Positions 25,234-38,000 of a stretch of DNA of 64,000 bases are shown here, piece after piece. A program made the position numbers and the translations under genes. A model generated the notes under the pieces. The model was not told the DNA's origin, searched no databases, and saw only the letters and a list, made by a program, of their open reading frames with translations. Origin of the DNA: Pseudeuparius sepicola (taxonomy: Eukaryota; Arthropoda; Insecta; Coleoptera; Anthribidae); contig OY987302.1 of assembly GCA_963920635.1 (NCBI GenBank), positions 34,323,278-34,387,277 on the forward strand. Reading direction: 5' to 3'. Numbering within the stretch: the stretch's first letter is position 1; each line of letters starts with the position of its first letter.

Positions 25234-25713
25234 AACACCCTGTATTTCAGGCATTTCAAATAGATTTTCTTTAACTTCTATAACTTTATCACTATTATTA
25301 TTATTGGTATTTTTCCTAAATTCTTGATATTCTGTGTCGATATCATGAAATAGAAAATTATTAATATTATCGTCATTTTCAAATTGAATACGAGATAATG
25401 AATCGGCATTAGTATTAGTTTTTCCTGTTTTTTATTGAATCTCATAATCGTATTCTTTGAGCTTCAGCCTCGAGTCAACTAAACGTGAATTTAGTTTTTC
25501 GAGATTTAGTCTTGATTTTGTTGTTGGATAACTAGTTCGATGGAGGCTAAAATTTTTATTTTCAATTTTTACTTTCCTCTTTAAATTCACCTTCTTTTTA
25601 TTTTTATGTAAGATAAATTTCATATTCCTAGTATTTATAGGAACTTTGGATCTAAAATTTTGATTTGTATTTTTAGTTGAATTATTATTAGAAAATATTG
25701 AATAGATTGCATG
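25234..25713 (-). pseudogene. pol: Errantivirus Pol: pre-RT linker fused by deletion to the RNase H end
   Basis: Minus-strand reading shows 'FRSKVPINTRNMKFIL' and 'RLNLEKLNSR', typical of the linker before RT in errantivirus Pol. It then passes directly to 'RLKLKEYDYEIQ' and 'GKTNTNADSLSRIQ', the very end of RNase H. The RT fingers, palm, thumb and most of RNase H are absent, so an internal deletion of about 1.5-2 kb is inferred. The left end is cut by the insertion at about 25230; upstream sequence resumes at 38959 on the other side of a transposon. Confidence 0.7.
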
Positions 25714-25956
25714 TACAGGGTGTTCCCGTATAGTTTGACCCACCCCTAGAGCCTTTATTTTTCAAGTTAGAAAAAAATTAAATAAATTAAAGTTATAGGG
25801 TACCAAGGTGTATTGTCCCAAAAATAATGGATTGACAGGAATGCTCTTGCCTAAGTTGAAAAGTTTTTTCATGGCAACCTTGATTAAATATAAAGATCGT
25901 ATTTATCTGCAATTTGGAATATCACGCGAGTGCTTAGAGCAAACATAAAACATATT

Positions 25957-25958
<2 letters not shown>

Positions 25959-25995
<37 letters not shown>
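25959..25995. repeat. (TAA)n microsatellite at the left end of the R4/Dong-type element
   Basis: About 12 TAA units run straight into the ATG of the first element. Matching TAA tracts lie at 29777-29790 and 33982-34014. TAA repeats are the known insertion target of Dong elements. Confidence 0.9.
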
Positions 25996-25996
<1 letters not shown>

Positions 25997-28900
25997 GAGA
26001 TTAATAGGAGTTTTGTCATAGGGCCGCTGCCTGGGGATCGCCAGGGCATGTCTGGAGCCGGCGCTGGACATGACAGCGAGCGGGACGTCGGTGACAGGGC
26101 GCTGATGAGGCGGGCCCCTGTTGCACAAACAGCTACAGCCCAACAACTACACGAACATCTACAACATGGGAGCCAAACGAGAACTAGGGTTCCACCCACC
26201 GAAGGTGCTGCGCGGGAACTTCAGCCAGCGTTCACAGAGGCGGGATTACAACGACGACGCATGAAATGGACTGTGTCCATGAATGAATCGATTATGCGTA
26301 TTTTTTACAGGGTGACAAACTTAGGACAAGAGATGATCGGCTACCGACAACAACTGCATGCCGAGTTCTGCAGGGAGTTTCCACACATGCAAGTGTCTGA
26401 ACAAAGAGTGTCAGATCAGTATCGAACTATTCTAAGAAATAACCGAATTCCAGAAACGCGACTTAACGCTATCAAACGGGAAGTTGAGCTAGAGATCCAC
26501 GGCGAACACATAGACATAGATGACAACAACAACAATGGGGAACTTCAAGCGCCTAGACAACAACTAGAAGCCGAAACGGTAGAACCAACAACCGAGAATC
26601 TGGAATCGGTTAACGAAGAACATTTTGAAGGCTTAAACGCACATATGAGACAGGCAGTATTGCGATACGAAGGCACAGACCCACTGAGCAGGCCACCGCT
26701 ACCAAGATTAAATTCTTCCAGGAAACTTGCGATCGTACTCGATCTTATGAACACACGAATTTTACCAAACTATGTTTCAGTGACACCAACATTAGAACGT
26801 ATGCACATGTTAATCTACTGTGCCGCAACGGCAGTCACCACTGTAATGGGTGCCAAGATCCGAACGGCCCAAGAGTTGAATCGTGCAAGACCAGAACCAC
26901 GAATGGCTCAATGGGAAATGCGACTAAATCGGAAGATCGAGAGTCTCCGTAAAGACTTAGGACAAGTGACGGAATATATCAGAGGAGTTAGAACTAGAAG
27001 GATCCAGAGGGCGGTGCAGGCAATAATGAGCCGCACCCAAATGCATTCTCGGCATGACCCCGCGAACATCACTGCTCAACAATGTCTTGACACATTAAAA
27101 CAAAAACTTTCTGTTTTCGCAGGGCGTCTGAGGAGATACAAGGCTAGTAACAACAGGAAACGAGACAACAAACTCTTTGAACGATCAGAAAAGGGTTTCT
27201 ACCGTGCTTTTAATTCTAGCGCCGATGCCACAAATGCGAGTTACCCTAGCAGAGAACAGGTCGACGGTTTCTGGAGAAATCAACTTGCCACACCAGGTCC
27301 ATACAATGTCAGTGCAAGCTGGATCAGCGAAGAACGCGAGATGGGCCGGAACTATAGCCAGATGCAACACGAGCAATTTACAACCGCTGAGGTCTCCGAT
27401 GTCATCAAGAATTCCCACAACTGGAAGGCACCAGGTCCAGATCATCTCCAAAATTATTGGATTAAGAAGTTGTGGTGCACGCATGAACAGATAACTACCT
27501 TAATTAATGAAGTCTTGCTCGATCCTCTGAAAATGCCATTGTTTCTTACACAGGGTGCAACCTACCTGTTACTAAAAGACCAGCGGAATACGGATAACCC
27601 TGCCAAGTACCGCCCAATAACCTGCTTGCCTACGCTGTACAAGATAATCACATCTGGCCTTACGCAGCGAATATATGCTCACTGCGAGCGGAACAACATC
27701 ATTGCAATGCAGCAGAAGGGCTGCTCGAAGGGCGCAATGGGATGCAAAGAGCAACTCATCATAGACTCTGTCATCTGCAACCAGGCTCATTCTAAGCAAC
27801 GAAACCTCCACATGGCTTATGTGGACTACAAAAAAGCATTTGATTCCGTACCTCACGATTGGCTCACAGGTATCTTAAAGCTGTATAAAATAGATCATCA
27901 TACAGTTTCCTTTTTAGAACACGTTATGACAACCTGGCGCACTAAGATACAACTCAGAACCGCAGACAGTAACATCGAGACCGACACAATCAACATCCGA
28001 AGAGGGATTTTCCAAGGAGATTCACTCAGTCCACTGTGGTTCTGCATGGCGATGAACCCTCTATCACATCGGTTGAACTCTACAAAATACGGCTTCGCTA
28101 TCAAAAGCAACAACGCAGAAGCGATCAAGTTGAATCACCTATTATATATGGATGATTTAAAACGGATCGCCGCAACCAAAAACCAACTAACGCAAATGCT
28201 TAAAATTGTAGAGGAGTTCTCCAGGGAAATCGGAATGCTGTTTGGACTGGACAAGTGCCGCACCCTTAATATCATCCGGGGAAAGCTCGAACAAAGCGCA
28301 CACGAGATGCAGGACGGCCAGGAGATCGAAGCAATGAGCAAGGGAGATACATACAAGTATCTCGGGATGAAACAAGCTCAAAGGATAGACCATCGAACAA
28401 TGAAGACTGATTTAACGAATGAATTCATCAAGAGAGTAAGACAAGTAGTGCGAACTGATCTTAACAGCAGGAATTTGTTTAAGGCCCTGAACACGTATGC
28501 GTGCTCTGTACTCAGCTATTCGTTCGGAATAGTGAATTGGACCAACACGGACATCAACAACCTACAACGAAAAGTTAGGACACTACTGACAAAAGCTCAT
28601 AAACATCATCCCCGTAGCGCCGTAGAAAGAACAACTCTGCCACGTCAACTAGGAGGAAGAGGATTGGCAGATCTCAGCAAGCAATTAGACCAACAAATAT
28701 TAAATCTGCGTAATTATTTCTACAGGCAGGCCAACAGCTCCACACTACATAGGGCTATATGCGGAGCAGACGTCTCAACACCGCTACGTCTGACGGAACA
28801 CGAGCGTCAAAATCACCACCGAACCGACAACGATAAACTACAGAGGTGGTTGGGGAAGCCGCTGCACGGGAGGCATCCTAATGAGGTTAACCAGGAACAT

Positions 28901-29659
28901 GTCGACAAGTTAGCGTCGAACTATTGGCTGACCTCGGGACGAATGTTCCCCGAGACTGAAGGCTTCTTACTGGCCATACAAGATCAGGTTATACCAACTC
29001 GCAACTACCTAAAATTCATTGTAGGAGATGCATCGGTAGTGGATGACAGATGCAGATACGGGTGCCCAACTTCAGAAACAATCCAGCACATAACAGGAGG
29101 ATGTCAGATGTTCGCATCAACGGAATATAAGGAACGGCACGATTCGGTTGCCAAGATCTTGCACCAGGAACTGGCGGAAAAGCTGCTGCTTGTGCAGGCA
29201 GAGAGGGTCCCATATTACAACTACACACCTGAGCCTGTTCTTGAGAACAGCAACTACAAGATGTACTGGGATCGTACAGTTCTGACAGATCAACGAGTTG
29301 CCCATAACAGACCGGACCTTATAATAGTTGATAAAATTTCTAGGAAGACAAATCTGATTGATGTGGCCATCCCGAACAATAGCAACCTGCGTGTGAAGCA
29401 AGTCGAGAAGATCGCGAAGTACAGAGATTTAGAAGAACGAATTAGAAGGCAATGGGAAATGGAGAACGTCCAGACGATTCCAATCATCATGTCAACAACT
29501 GGTGTTATACCAAAAAGTTTGCTGAGAAACATCAAGGAGCTGGGTCTAACTGATAGTCTTTACAGGTCCATGCAGAAAGCGGTACTACTTGCGACAGCCC
29601 GAACCGTCAGGAAATTCATGGGGAGTGCAGGAACGTCCAACAACATCAATGTCACCTAA
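25994..29659 (+). CDS. R4/Dong-type protein: Myb-like HTH, reverse transcriptase, restriction-like endonuclease
   Basis: One open frame of 1221 codons. Residues ~95-170 form a Trp-containing Myb/HTH-like region ('RRRMKWTVSMNESIMRIFY') probably used for target DNA. RT spans ~470-780 with 'NWKAPGPD', 'KYRPITCLPTLYK', 'MAYVDYKKAFDSVPHDWL', 'GIFQGDSLSPLWFCMA' and the active site 'LLYMDDLKRIA'. The C-terminal part has a zinc knuckle 'CRYGCPTSETIQHITGGC' (~1020) and the restriction-like endonuclease core 'RPDLIIVDK...LIDVAIP' (~1105-1125). This order, a single ORF with C-terminal endonuclease and TAA flanks identify the R4/Dong group. All key residues are present, so the protein could be active, but this copy lacks the 5' UTR promoter. 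Confidence 0.93.
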
Positions 29660-29776
29660 GGCCCGATAACATGGCAAGGGTCTCGTCCGAGCCAGATCCT
29701 TTTGGTATCCGGGATACCCGGGATCTGAGTGAATGTTCCCCGTAGAGGGAGTGCGAATGCCTTTTGGCTAAGTCGA
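25994..29776 (+). mobile_element. R4/Dong-type non-LTR retrotransposon, copy 1 (5' truncated)
   Basis: This is bounded by TAA repeats on both sides. It starts at the ORF's ATG, lacking the roughly 440-bp 5' UTR seen in copy 2, and ends with GGCTAAGTCGA at 29776. There is no poly(A) tail. Despite the truncation its coding sequence is complete. It is nearly identical to copy 2 over the shared length. Confidence 0.9.
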
Positions 29777-29790
29777 GATAATAATAATAA

Positions 29791-30135
29791 CGCAGGGATG
29801 GGTCTGACCTGTGAGAGAGGCAGATTCACGGTTGTGACGATCCCGCGATTCCCAGTTACGCATGGAGAGGTTTGGCCTGTGACAGGGGCAGACCTACGGG
29901 TGTGACAATCCCGCGATCTCCAGTTGCGCAGGGAGGGGTCTAGCTGGTGACGGAGGCTGATCCTCGGGTGTGACAATCCCGCGACTCTCGGTTACACAGG
30001 GATGGATCTAGCCTGTGAGAGAGGCGGATCTTCGGGTGTAACGATCCCGTGTTTCCCAGTTAACGCAAGGAGGGGTTTGACCTGTGAGAGGGGCATATCC
30101 TCGGGTGTAACGATCCCGCGTTATCCTAGTTGACC
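29791..30135 (+). repeat. Five ~68-bp tandem repeats in R4/Dong-type 5' UTR
   Basis: The units begin near 29791, 29859, 29927, 29995 and 30062. Each has GGATGG/GAGGGG, CCTGTGA, then GGGTGT(G/A)AC(A/G)ATCCCGCG and CAGTT(A/G). Such 5' arrays may act as promoter repeats. After the array, 30136-30233 contains GAGTCGTAAAAGGCGACC, which can form a small hairpin. Confidence 0.85.
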
Positions 30136-30233
30136 TGTGTGGGTAGCGGGTTAGAATACTCCTATCGTGGCTCCGCGAGTCGTAAAAGGCGACCGAGGGC
30201 CGTCACTCCCACGTTACGGGAGAAACCCATGGA

Positions 30234-33200
30234 ATGGAGATTAATAGGAATTTTGTCATAGGGCCGCTGCCTGGGGATCGCCAGGGCATGTCTGGAGCCG
30301 GAGCTGGACATGACAGCGAGCGAGACGTCGGTGACAGGGCGCTGATGAGGCGGGCCCCTGTTGCACAAACAGCTACAGCCCAACAACAACACGAACATCT
30401 ACAACATGGGAGCCAAACGAGAACTAGGGTTCCACCCACCGAAGGTGCTGCGCGGGAACTTCAGCCAGCGTTCACAGAGGCGGGATTACAACGACGACGC
30501 ATGAAATGGACTGTGTCCATGAATGAATCGATTATGCGTATTTTTTACAGGGTGACAAACTTAGGACAAGAGATGATCGGCTACCGACAACAACTGCATG
30601 CCGAGTTCTGCAGGGAGTTTCCACACATGCAAGTGTCTGAATAAAGAGTGTCAGATCAGTATCGAACTATTCTAAGAAATAACCGAATTCCAGAAACGCG
30701 ACTTAACGCTATCAAACGGGAAGTTGAGCTAGAGATCCACGGCGAACAGATAGACATAGATGACAACAACAACAATGGGGAACTTCAAGCGCCTGGACAA
30801 CAACTAGAAGCCGAAACGGTAGAACCAACAACCGAGAGTCTGGAATCGGTTAACGAAGAACATTTTGAAGGCTTAAACGCACACCCACTGAGCAGGCCAC
30901 CGCTACCAAGATTCAATTCTTCCAGGAAACTTGCGATCGTGCTCGATATTATGAACACAAGAATTTTACCAAACTATGTTTCAGTGACACCAACATTAGA
31001 ACGTATGCACATGTTAATCTACTGTGCCGCAACGGCAGTCACCACTGTAATGGGTGCCAAGATCCGAACGGCCCAAGAGTTGAATCGTGCAAGACCAGGA
31101 CCACGAATGGCTCAATGGGAAATGCGACTAAATCGGAAGATCGAGAGTCTCCGTAAAGACATAGGACAAGTGACGGAATATATCAGAGGAGTTAGAACTA
31201 GAAGGATCCAGAGGGCGGTGCAGGCAATAATGAGCCGCACCCAAATGCATTCTCGGCATGACCCCGCGAACATCACTGCTCAACAATGTCTTGACACATT
31301 AAAACAAAAACTTTCTGTTTTCGCAGGGCGTCTGAGGAGATACAAGGCTAGTAACAACAGGAAACGAGACAACAAACTCTTTGAACGATCAGAAAAGGGT
31401 TTCTACCGTGCTTTTAATTCTAGCGCCGATGCCACAAATGCGAGTTACCCTAGCAGAGAACAGGTCGACGGTTTCTGGAGAAATCAACTTGCCACACCAG
31501 GTCCATACAATGTCAGTGCAAGCTGGATCAGCGAAGAACGCGAGATGGGCAGGAACTATAGCCAGATGCAACACGAGCAATTCACAACCGCTGAGGTCTC
31601 CGATGTCATCAAGAATTCCCACAACTGGAAGGCACCAGGTCCAGATCATCTCCAAAATTATTGGATTAAGAAGTTGTGGTGCACGCATGAACAAATAACT
31701 ACCTTAATTAATGAAGTCTTACTCGATCCTCTGAAAATGCCATTGTTTCTTACACAGGGTGCAACCTACCTGTTACCAAAAGACCAGCGGAATACGGATA
31801 ACCCTGCCAAGTACCGCCCAATAACCTGCTTGCCTACGCTGTACAAGATAATCACATCTTGCCTTACGCAGCGAATATATGCTCACTGTGAGCGGAACAA
31901 CATCATTGCAATGCAGCAGAAGGGCTGCTCGAAGGGCGCAATGGGATGCAAAGAGCAACTCATCATAGACTCTGTCATCTGCAACCAGGCTCATTCCAAG
32001 CAACGAAACCTCCACATGGCTTATGTGGACTACAAAAAAGCATTTGATTCCGTACCTCACGACTGGCTCACAGGTATCTTAAAGCTGTATAAAATAGATC
32101 ATCATACAGTTTCCTTTTTAGAACACGTTATGACAACCTGGCGCACTAAGATACAACTCAGAACCGCAGACAGTAACATCGAGACCGACACAATCAACAT
32201 CCGAAGAGGGATTTTCCAAGGAGATTCACTCAGTCCACTGTGGTTCTGCATGGCGATGAACCCTCTATCACATCGGTTGAACTCTACAAAATATGGCTTC
32301 GCTATCAAAAGCAACAACGCAGAAGCGATCAAGTTGAATCACCTATTATATATGGATGATTTAAAACTGATCGCCGCAACCAAAAACCAACTAACGCAAA
32401 TGCTTAAAATTGTAGAGGAGTTCTACAGGGACATCGGAATGCTATTTGGACTGGACAAGTGCCGCACCCTTAATATCATCCGGGGAAAGCTCGAACAAAG
32501 CGCACACGAGATGCAGGACGGCCAGGAGATCGAAGCAATGAGCATGGGAGATACATACAAGTACTTCGGGATGAAACAAGCTCAAAGGATAGACCATCGA
32601 ACAATGAAGACTGATTTAACGAATGAATTCATCAAGAGAGTAAGACAAGTAGTGCGAACTGATCTTAACAGCAGGAATTTGTTTAAGGCCCTGAACACGT
32701 ATGCGTGCTCTGTACTCAGCTATTCGTTCGGAATAGTGAATTGGACCAACACGGACATCAACAACCTACAACGAAAAGTTAGGACACTACTGACAAAAGC
32801 TCATAAACATCATCCCCGTAGCGCCGTAGAAAGAACAACTCTGCCACGTCAACTAGGAGGAAGAGGATTGGCAGATCTCAGCAAGCAATTGGACCAACAA
32901 ATATTAAATCTGCGTAATTATTTCTACAGGCAGGCCAACAGCTCCACACTACATAGGGCTATATGCGGAGCAGACGTCTCAACACCGCTACGTCTGACGG
33001 AACACGAGCGTCAAAATCACCACCGAACCGACAACGATAAACTACAGAGGTGGTTGGGGAAGCCGCTGCACGGGAGGCATTCTAATGAGGTTAACCAGGA
33101 ACATGTCGACAAGTTAGCGTCGAACTATTGGCTGACCTCGGGACGAATGTTCCCCGAGACGGAAGGCTTCCTACTGGCCATACAAGATCAGGTTATACCA

Positions 33201-33863
33201 ACTCGCAACTACCTAAAATTCATTGTAGGAGATGCATCGGTAGTGGATGACAGATGCAGATACGGGTGCCCAACTTCAGAAACAATCCAGCACATAACAG
33301 GAGGATGTCAGATGTTCGCATCAACGGAATATAAGGAACGACACAATTCGGTTGCCAAGATCTTGCACCAGGAACTGGCGGAAAAACTTCTGCTTGTGCA
33401 GGCAGAGAGGATCCCATATTACAGCTACACACCGGAGCCTGTTCTTGAGAACAGCAACTACAAGATGTACTGGGATCGTACAGTTCTGACAGATCAACGA
33501 GTTGCCCATAACAGACCGGACCTTATAATAGTTGATAAAATTTCTAGGAAGACAAATCTGATTGATGTGGCCATCCCGAACAATAGCAACCTGCGTGTGA
33601 AGCAAGTCGAGAAGATCGCGAAGTACAGAGACTTAGAAGAACGAATTAGAAGGCAATGGGAAATGGACAACGTTCAGACGATTCCAATCATCGTGTCAAC
33701 AACTGGTGTCATACCAAAAAGTTTGCTGAGAAACATCAAAGAGCTGGGTCTAACTGATAATCTTTACAGGTCCATGCAGAAAGCGGTACTACTTGCGACA
33801 GCCCGAACCCTCAGGAAATTCATGGGGAGTGCAGGAACGTCCAACAACATCAATGTCACCTAA
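30234..33863 (+). pseudogene. R4/Dong-type protein, copy 2, with nonsense and small deletion
   Basis: The sequence is nearly the same as copy 1 but has TAA at 30642-30644 where copy 1 has CAA (one C-to-T change), so translation would end after 136 codons. About 36 bp present in copy 1 (near 26642-26677) is missing near 30885, in frame. RT active site 'LLYMDDLKLIA', zinc knuckle and endonuclease residues are otherwise kept. Reading reopens after the stop and stays open to 33863, showing that inactivation is recent. Confidence 0.92.
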
Positions 33864-33979
33864 GGCCCGATAACATGGCAAGGGTCTCGTCCGAGCCAGA
33901 TCCTTATGGTATCCGGGATACCCGGGATCTGAGTGAATGTTCCCCAGAGAGGGAGTGCGAATGCCTTTTGGCTAAGTCG

Positions 33980-33981
<2 letters not shown>

Positions 33982-34014
<33 letters not shown>
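33982..34014. repeat. (TAA)n tract shared by the R4/Dong-type element and the LINE tail
   Basis: On the minus strand this is (TTA)n directly after AATAAAGGCAT, the 3' end of the LINE. It is therefore both the LINE tail and the R4/Dong-type target. Confidence 0.85.
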
Positions 34015-35026
34015 TGCCTTTATTGATAACATTTTCGTTTTACAATTTAATACAAAGACGGCGAGATCTAGCAAATGCTACTCCATCTAACCGCCAAACC
34101 AAGGAAATACCCTAAATATCACTATCTGCAATATGAAAAAGTCGATGCATCCAGCGCACAAACATACAACTGGTAACATAGAAGCAATTAGATAGTATAG
34201 TAATGTGCCCTAATATCGGATACTTTTTTATTAACACTAATATTAATTTCAATTTGTCAATAAATCTTCAATGTTTTTAGAGCAAAAGTGCTATAATGAA
34301 TCATATTATTAAAGCATTAAAGCAAAATAAATCATTGCCAGCTGTGAAAAAGTAAAATCCAAATTCTACGAAAAAGGGTCAATTTTCGTTGAAAAAAAAA
34401 ATTATCCCTGATACCGGATAGGGTATCCGATATTAGGATAACAATATGAAATTAGCCGTCGAGGGAGAAATCACAAATAAATTTTGACAAAAATATCAAA
34501 ATGTAGTTGTTATAAGGCCTTAGCTACCTAAAGATGGTAGTAAGAATACTTCTTATTTGACTTTATATAGAAATATAAAGTCAAATAAGAAATATTTTGT
34601 CCTAATATCGGATAGACAATGCGACCATCCGATATTAGGCAAATTGTCTCAAGTTTAAAATTAAGTTTATGGAACAAATAAAAGGTATAATCATCCATTG
34701 TCCACATGCACTAAATTAAAGTAGACATATTACAGATTAACTTAAGCTACAGAGTCAAATTTAATAACTTACCTGAATATCTAAAAATTACTTACCGATT
34801 AGCACGTGTAAAAAATCGAAATTTACAGTTCGGGATAAGTGATTTTAGAGCCCTCTATGTTTTATCAGTGGCGTTAAAATATTATTCCGTAGCTTGGGTT
34901 TAGCTCCATGCTAAACTGTAGACAGGCTTCTTACTTATTAGATTACAGATTTCTTTAAAACAGGACTATCTGATATTAGGCAACTATCCGATATTAGGGC
35001 TCTTTACTCTACTATTCTTTCCATTT
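34015..35026 (-). other. LINE 3' region with repeated CCGATATTAGG motifs
   Basis: This is non-coding. At least seven copies of (T)ATCCGATATTAGG or near matches occur in both orientations (about 34211, 34431, 34605, 34627, 34968, 34985). A perfect 19-bp hairpin lies at 34550-34591 with loop AGAA. AATAAA precedes the tail at about 34020. Confidence 0.6.
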
Positions 35027-38000
35027 TCACTCAACGTGTGATCTTATGAATTTTTTTATATTATTCTTAAAACTAGAGATACTTATCGAATTTACAACAT
35101 TGTCAGGTAGAGAATTATACAATTTAGCAGCATTGTAACTAAATAAACCCCGAAACAAAGAAGTGGTGTGCCGGGGAATTGTCAATTTATCTCTGCGACG
35201 CGTGGGAATAACATGAATATCAGACCTTCGTACTAGTTTAGAGTCCAAGAAACGAAGGACAGCTGGTAGCCAAAACTTTGTGTTAAGAAATGGACTCGAA
35301 AGCGACTATCTAATAAGGATAACCAGTTACTGGCTTTGAAAAGTGGCGTGACATGATCGTATTTTCGTGCTCCGTAACTGAACCTAAGGCAGCTGTTTTG
35401 TAATTTCTGGAGGCTACCTTTTTCCCTGCAAGTCAATGCCGGCCAGTATACCGTATCACAGTAAGCCAGGCGAGAAAGAATCAAACTGTCACACAATTGT
35501 AATTTGATGACAGTTGTGAGGTATTCTTTGTGTAAGTAGAGTAGTTTTAGTTTAACATAACTGGACTGGAGTAATTTTGAAACATGTGTTTCGAATTTCA
35601 GTCGAGTATCCAAGTAGACGCCTAAATTGCGGCACAAATCAATATTATTTAAGACTTGATTATTTATTCGAATTACAAAATTACCATCCTCAATTATTTT
35701 CATTCGCATTCTACCAAATAACATCATCTGAGATTTCGCCTCATTTAAAACTAGTCCATGGGACAGAGATATCTTGTAGATTGTGTCCAAGTCTCTATTT
35801 ATACAAGTAGCAGCCCACCCACACTCTGTATTATGAAACGAGAAATATATTTGCATATCATCGGCATATTGATGAGAGGTGCATGAACTGAAATATTTGT
35901 AAAAATCAGCAGTATATATTGTAAAGAGCAATGGTCCAAGTATACTGCCCTGGGGGACTCCTCCCGCCACAAACTGTGCATGTGAAGTGGTACCGTTATT
36001 AAATTTAACTCTTCGATACCTGTTTTGTAGATAACTTTTAATTAAATTAGTTGCCAATGTATCCAGTCCAAAAAAGCAATTTTTGACAAAGTATTGAATG
36101 ATTCAAAGTATCAAATGCTTTACTGTAGTCCAATAATACAAGGCAGGTATTTTCACCTTTATCATATGCTCGAAGAATACCTATTATCTGTTACTTCCAA
36201 CAAAGCTGTACTAGTACTATGCTGCGCACGAAAGCCAGATTGTGTGCCAGGGAAAATGTTGTTGCTAGCATAATGTACGTATAGCTTCTGATGGACCACT
36301 CTTTCTAAAATTTTAGAAAAAGTAGGAAGGATACTGATAGGCCGAAACTGAGAAATGGACGTAGGATTACTTACTTTCGCTATTGGCATTATTTGTGCAT
36401 TTTTCCATTCCGAAGGGAATTTACTAGTAGTCAGGCATTTATTAATAATGTACGTGATGTGGGGAAGTAGATATGGTGTTACAAGAGACAGCATTTTGAG
36501 GTTTATTCCATCACTTCCCAGAGCATTTGAAGTCAACCTATTCAGTATTTTAGATACACCAGACTCATCAATCGGGTTGAAAGAACATGTATTATTGTAA
36601 TTATTATTATGTCTTTTATCAAAATAGTTATCAGTTATGAAGTTGTCATTGGCATCAATTGTATTAGGTACACTGTTTTTAAAATATTCATTGAAAGTAT
36701 CAGGATTACTATTGTAGTGCCCAGGCACACGCCTAAAGCCAAAATATTTAAATTCACAATATTCCTACAGTATCCTAGAGAGGCCCCAGCATTTCATATT
36801 CCTAAAACTTAAAACCATCCGTTGCTATGAAGCTGGCCAGGCCGCACGTGTCACGGTTACACGCGAGACTCCAGGATCACGCCACTTGTGCTGCGCGCGC
36901 CGCGCGAGAAATGATATAAAAGGGACTCCCGACCGGAGCTCCAACTCCAACAGTAGTACACCAGCTACCAGCAGATGCCAGGGGAACCCCTGCCCGACTG
37001 AAGAGGGCAGGCGGCCACCCCGGCATCTAGCCAGCCGCAGAACATCACCCAGTTTAAAATGAAGAAAATCAAGAAAGAAATACTCTCCTAAGCACCGCAG
37101 TAAGTTTGGGCTGACCAAAAAGCCAAATATTTGTGTTTTGATTCCTTTGTGTCTGAATTGCCTCTTTATTTTTGAATTTTGAAACTATTTTGAAAACTTT
37201 TAGAGAAATTGAATTTATTGTGCATTTTTAATTAATTAGAAATAATTTCATGACTTTTGTGGGAATTTATTTTGAACCATATTATTTACTGTAGATGTCA
37301 GAGTTTTAATTTATTCAAACAGAAATAATCTTGTAACTTTTATTGGGAAATTTGAAAGGGTTTTGGGAAACTATTTAGAGTAAAAATATTTTGCCGTTAA
37401 AATCAGAATTTTGTTTTTTAATTGAACTATTTTATGTCAGAATTTTCGAGTAATTTGAATTACATTCTTATACAAACTTGTAGTGGAAATTAAGCAAAGC
37501 TATACAGAGTCAAGTAATTTTATTCTATTTAGGAAATCAAGTAATTTTATTCTATTTGGGGAATCTTTTGCAATTTTTGTATTTACATCTGAAGATTTGT
37601 TCTTTTATGCCATAGTTATGTATTTGTGCCATTTTGTCATATTGTTTTGTGTCTTATTTTAAATTCTATTGTTTATCAGTGTATCTTTTGAAACGTTTGG
37701 ATTTTGTTACTTAGAAAAGGGTCATATTTCAGATATCTTGAGTGTAGCGTTGTGCAACGTCATAGATTTTTAATTTTATTCAATAATAATTATTGCACAT
37801 GTTTTTAAACTTCCTATTTAACTGTATTTTGTATTGTGTTTCCGTCATACACCCTTAGGCCCACACTAAAAGAAAGTATATTGTGGCTCACCCTGTATAT
37901 ATACCGCTCGCCAACTACCACCAACAAGGGCTGGGATCTCCACACTATCAACGTATTGTGGAGCCGCCACAGGATTTGATATTAAGCAACTTCAAAGTTT

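Larger units (their letters stand above)
29791..33980 (+). mobile_element. R4/Dong-type non-LTR retrotransposon, copy 2 (with 5' UTR, ORF broken)
   Basis: It lies directly after copy 1, separated only by TAA repeats, in the same orientation. It has a 5' UTR (29791-30233) that copy 1 lacks and the same 3' end (GGCTAAGTCGA, 33980), then (TAA)n. The ORF has an early stop and a short deletion. Confidence 0.92.

Noticed and set aside
26545..29535. Several antisense frames of 70-100 codons across the R4/Dong-type ORF
   Set aside because: They are mirror frames of a strongly coding region and recur in copy 2 only because the DNA is nearly identical; no motif.
30648..33863. Second R4/Dong-type copy as a functional 1071-aa protein
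   Set aside because: It would need a GTG start after a nonsense codon in the normal frame; a eukaryotic element protein would not start there. Treated as one pseudogene.
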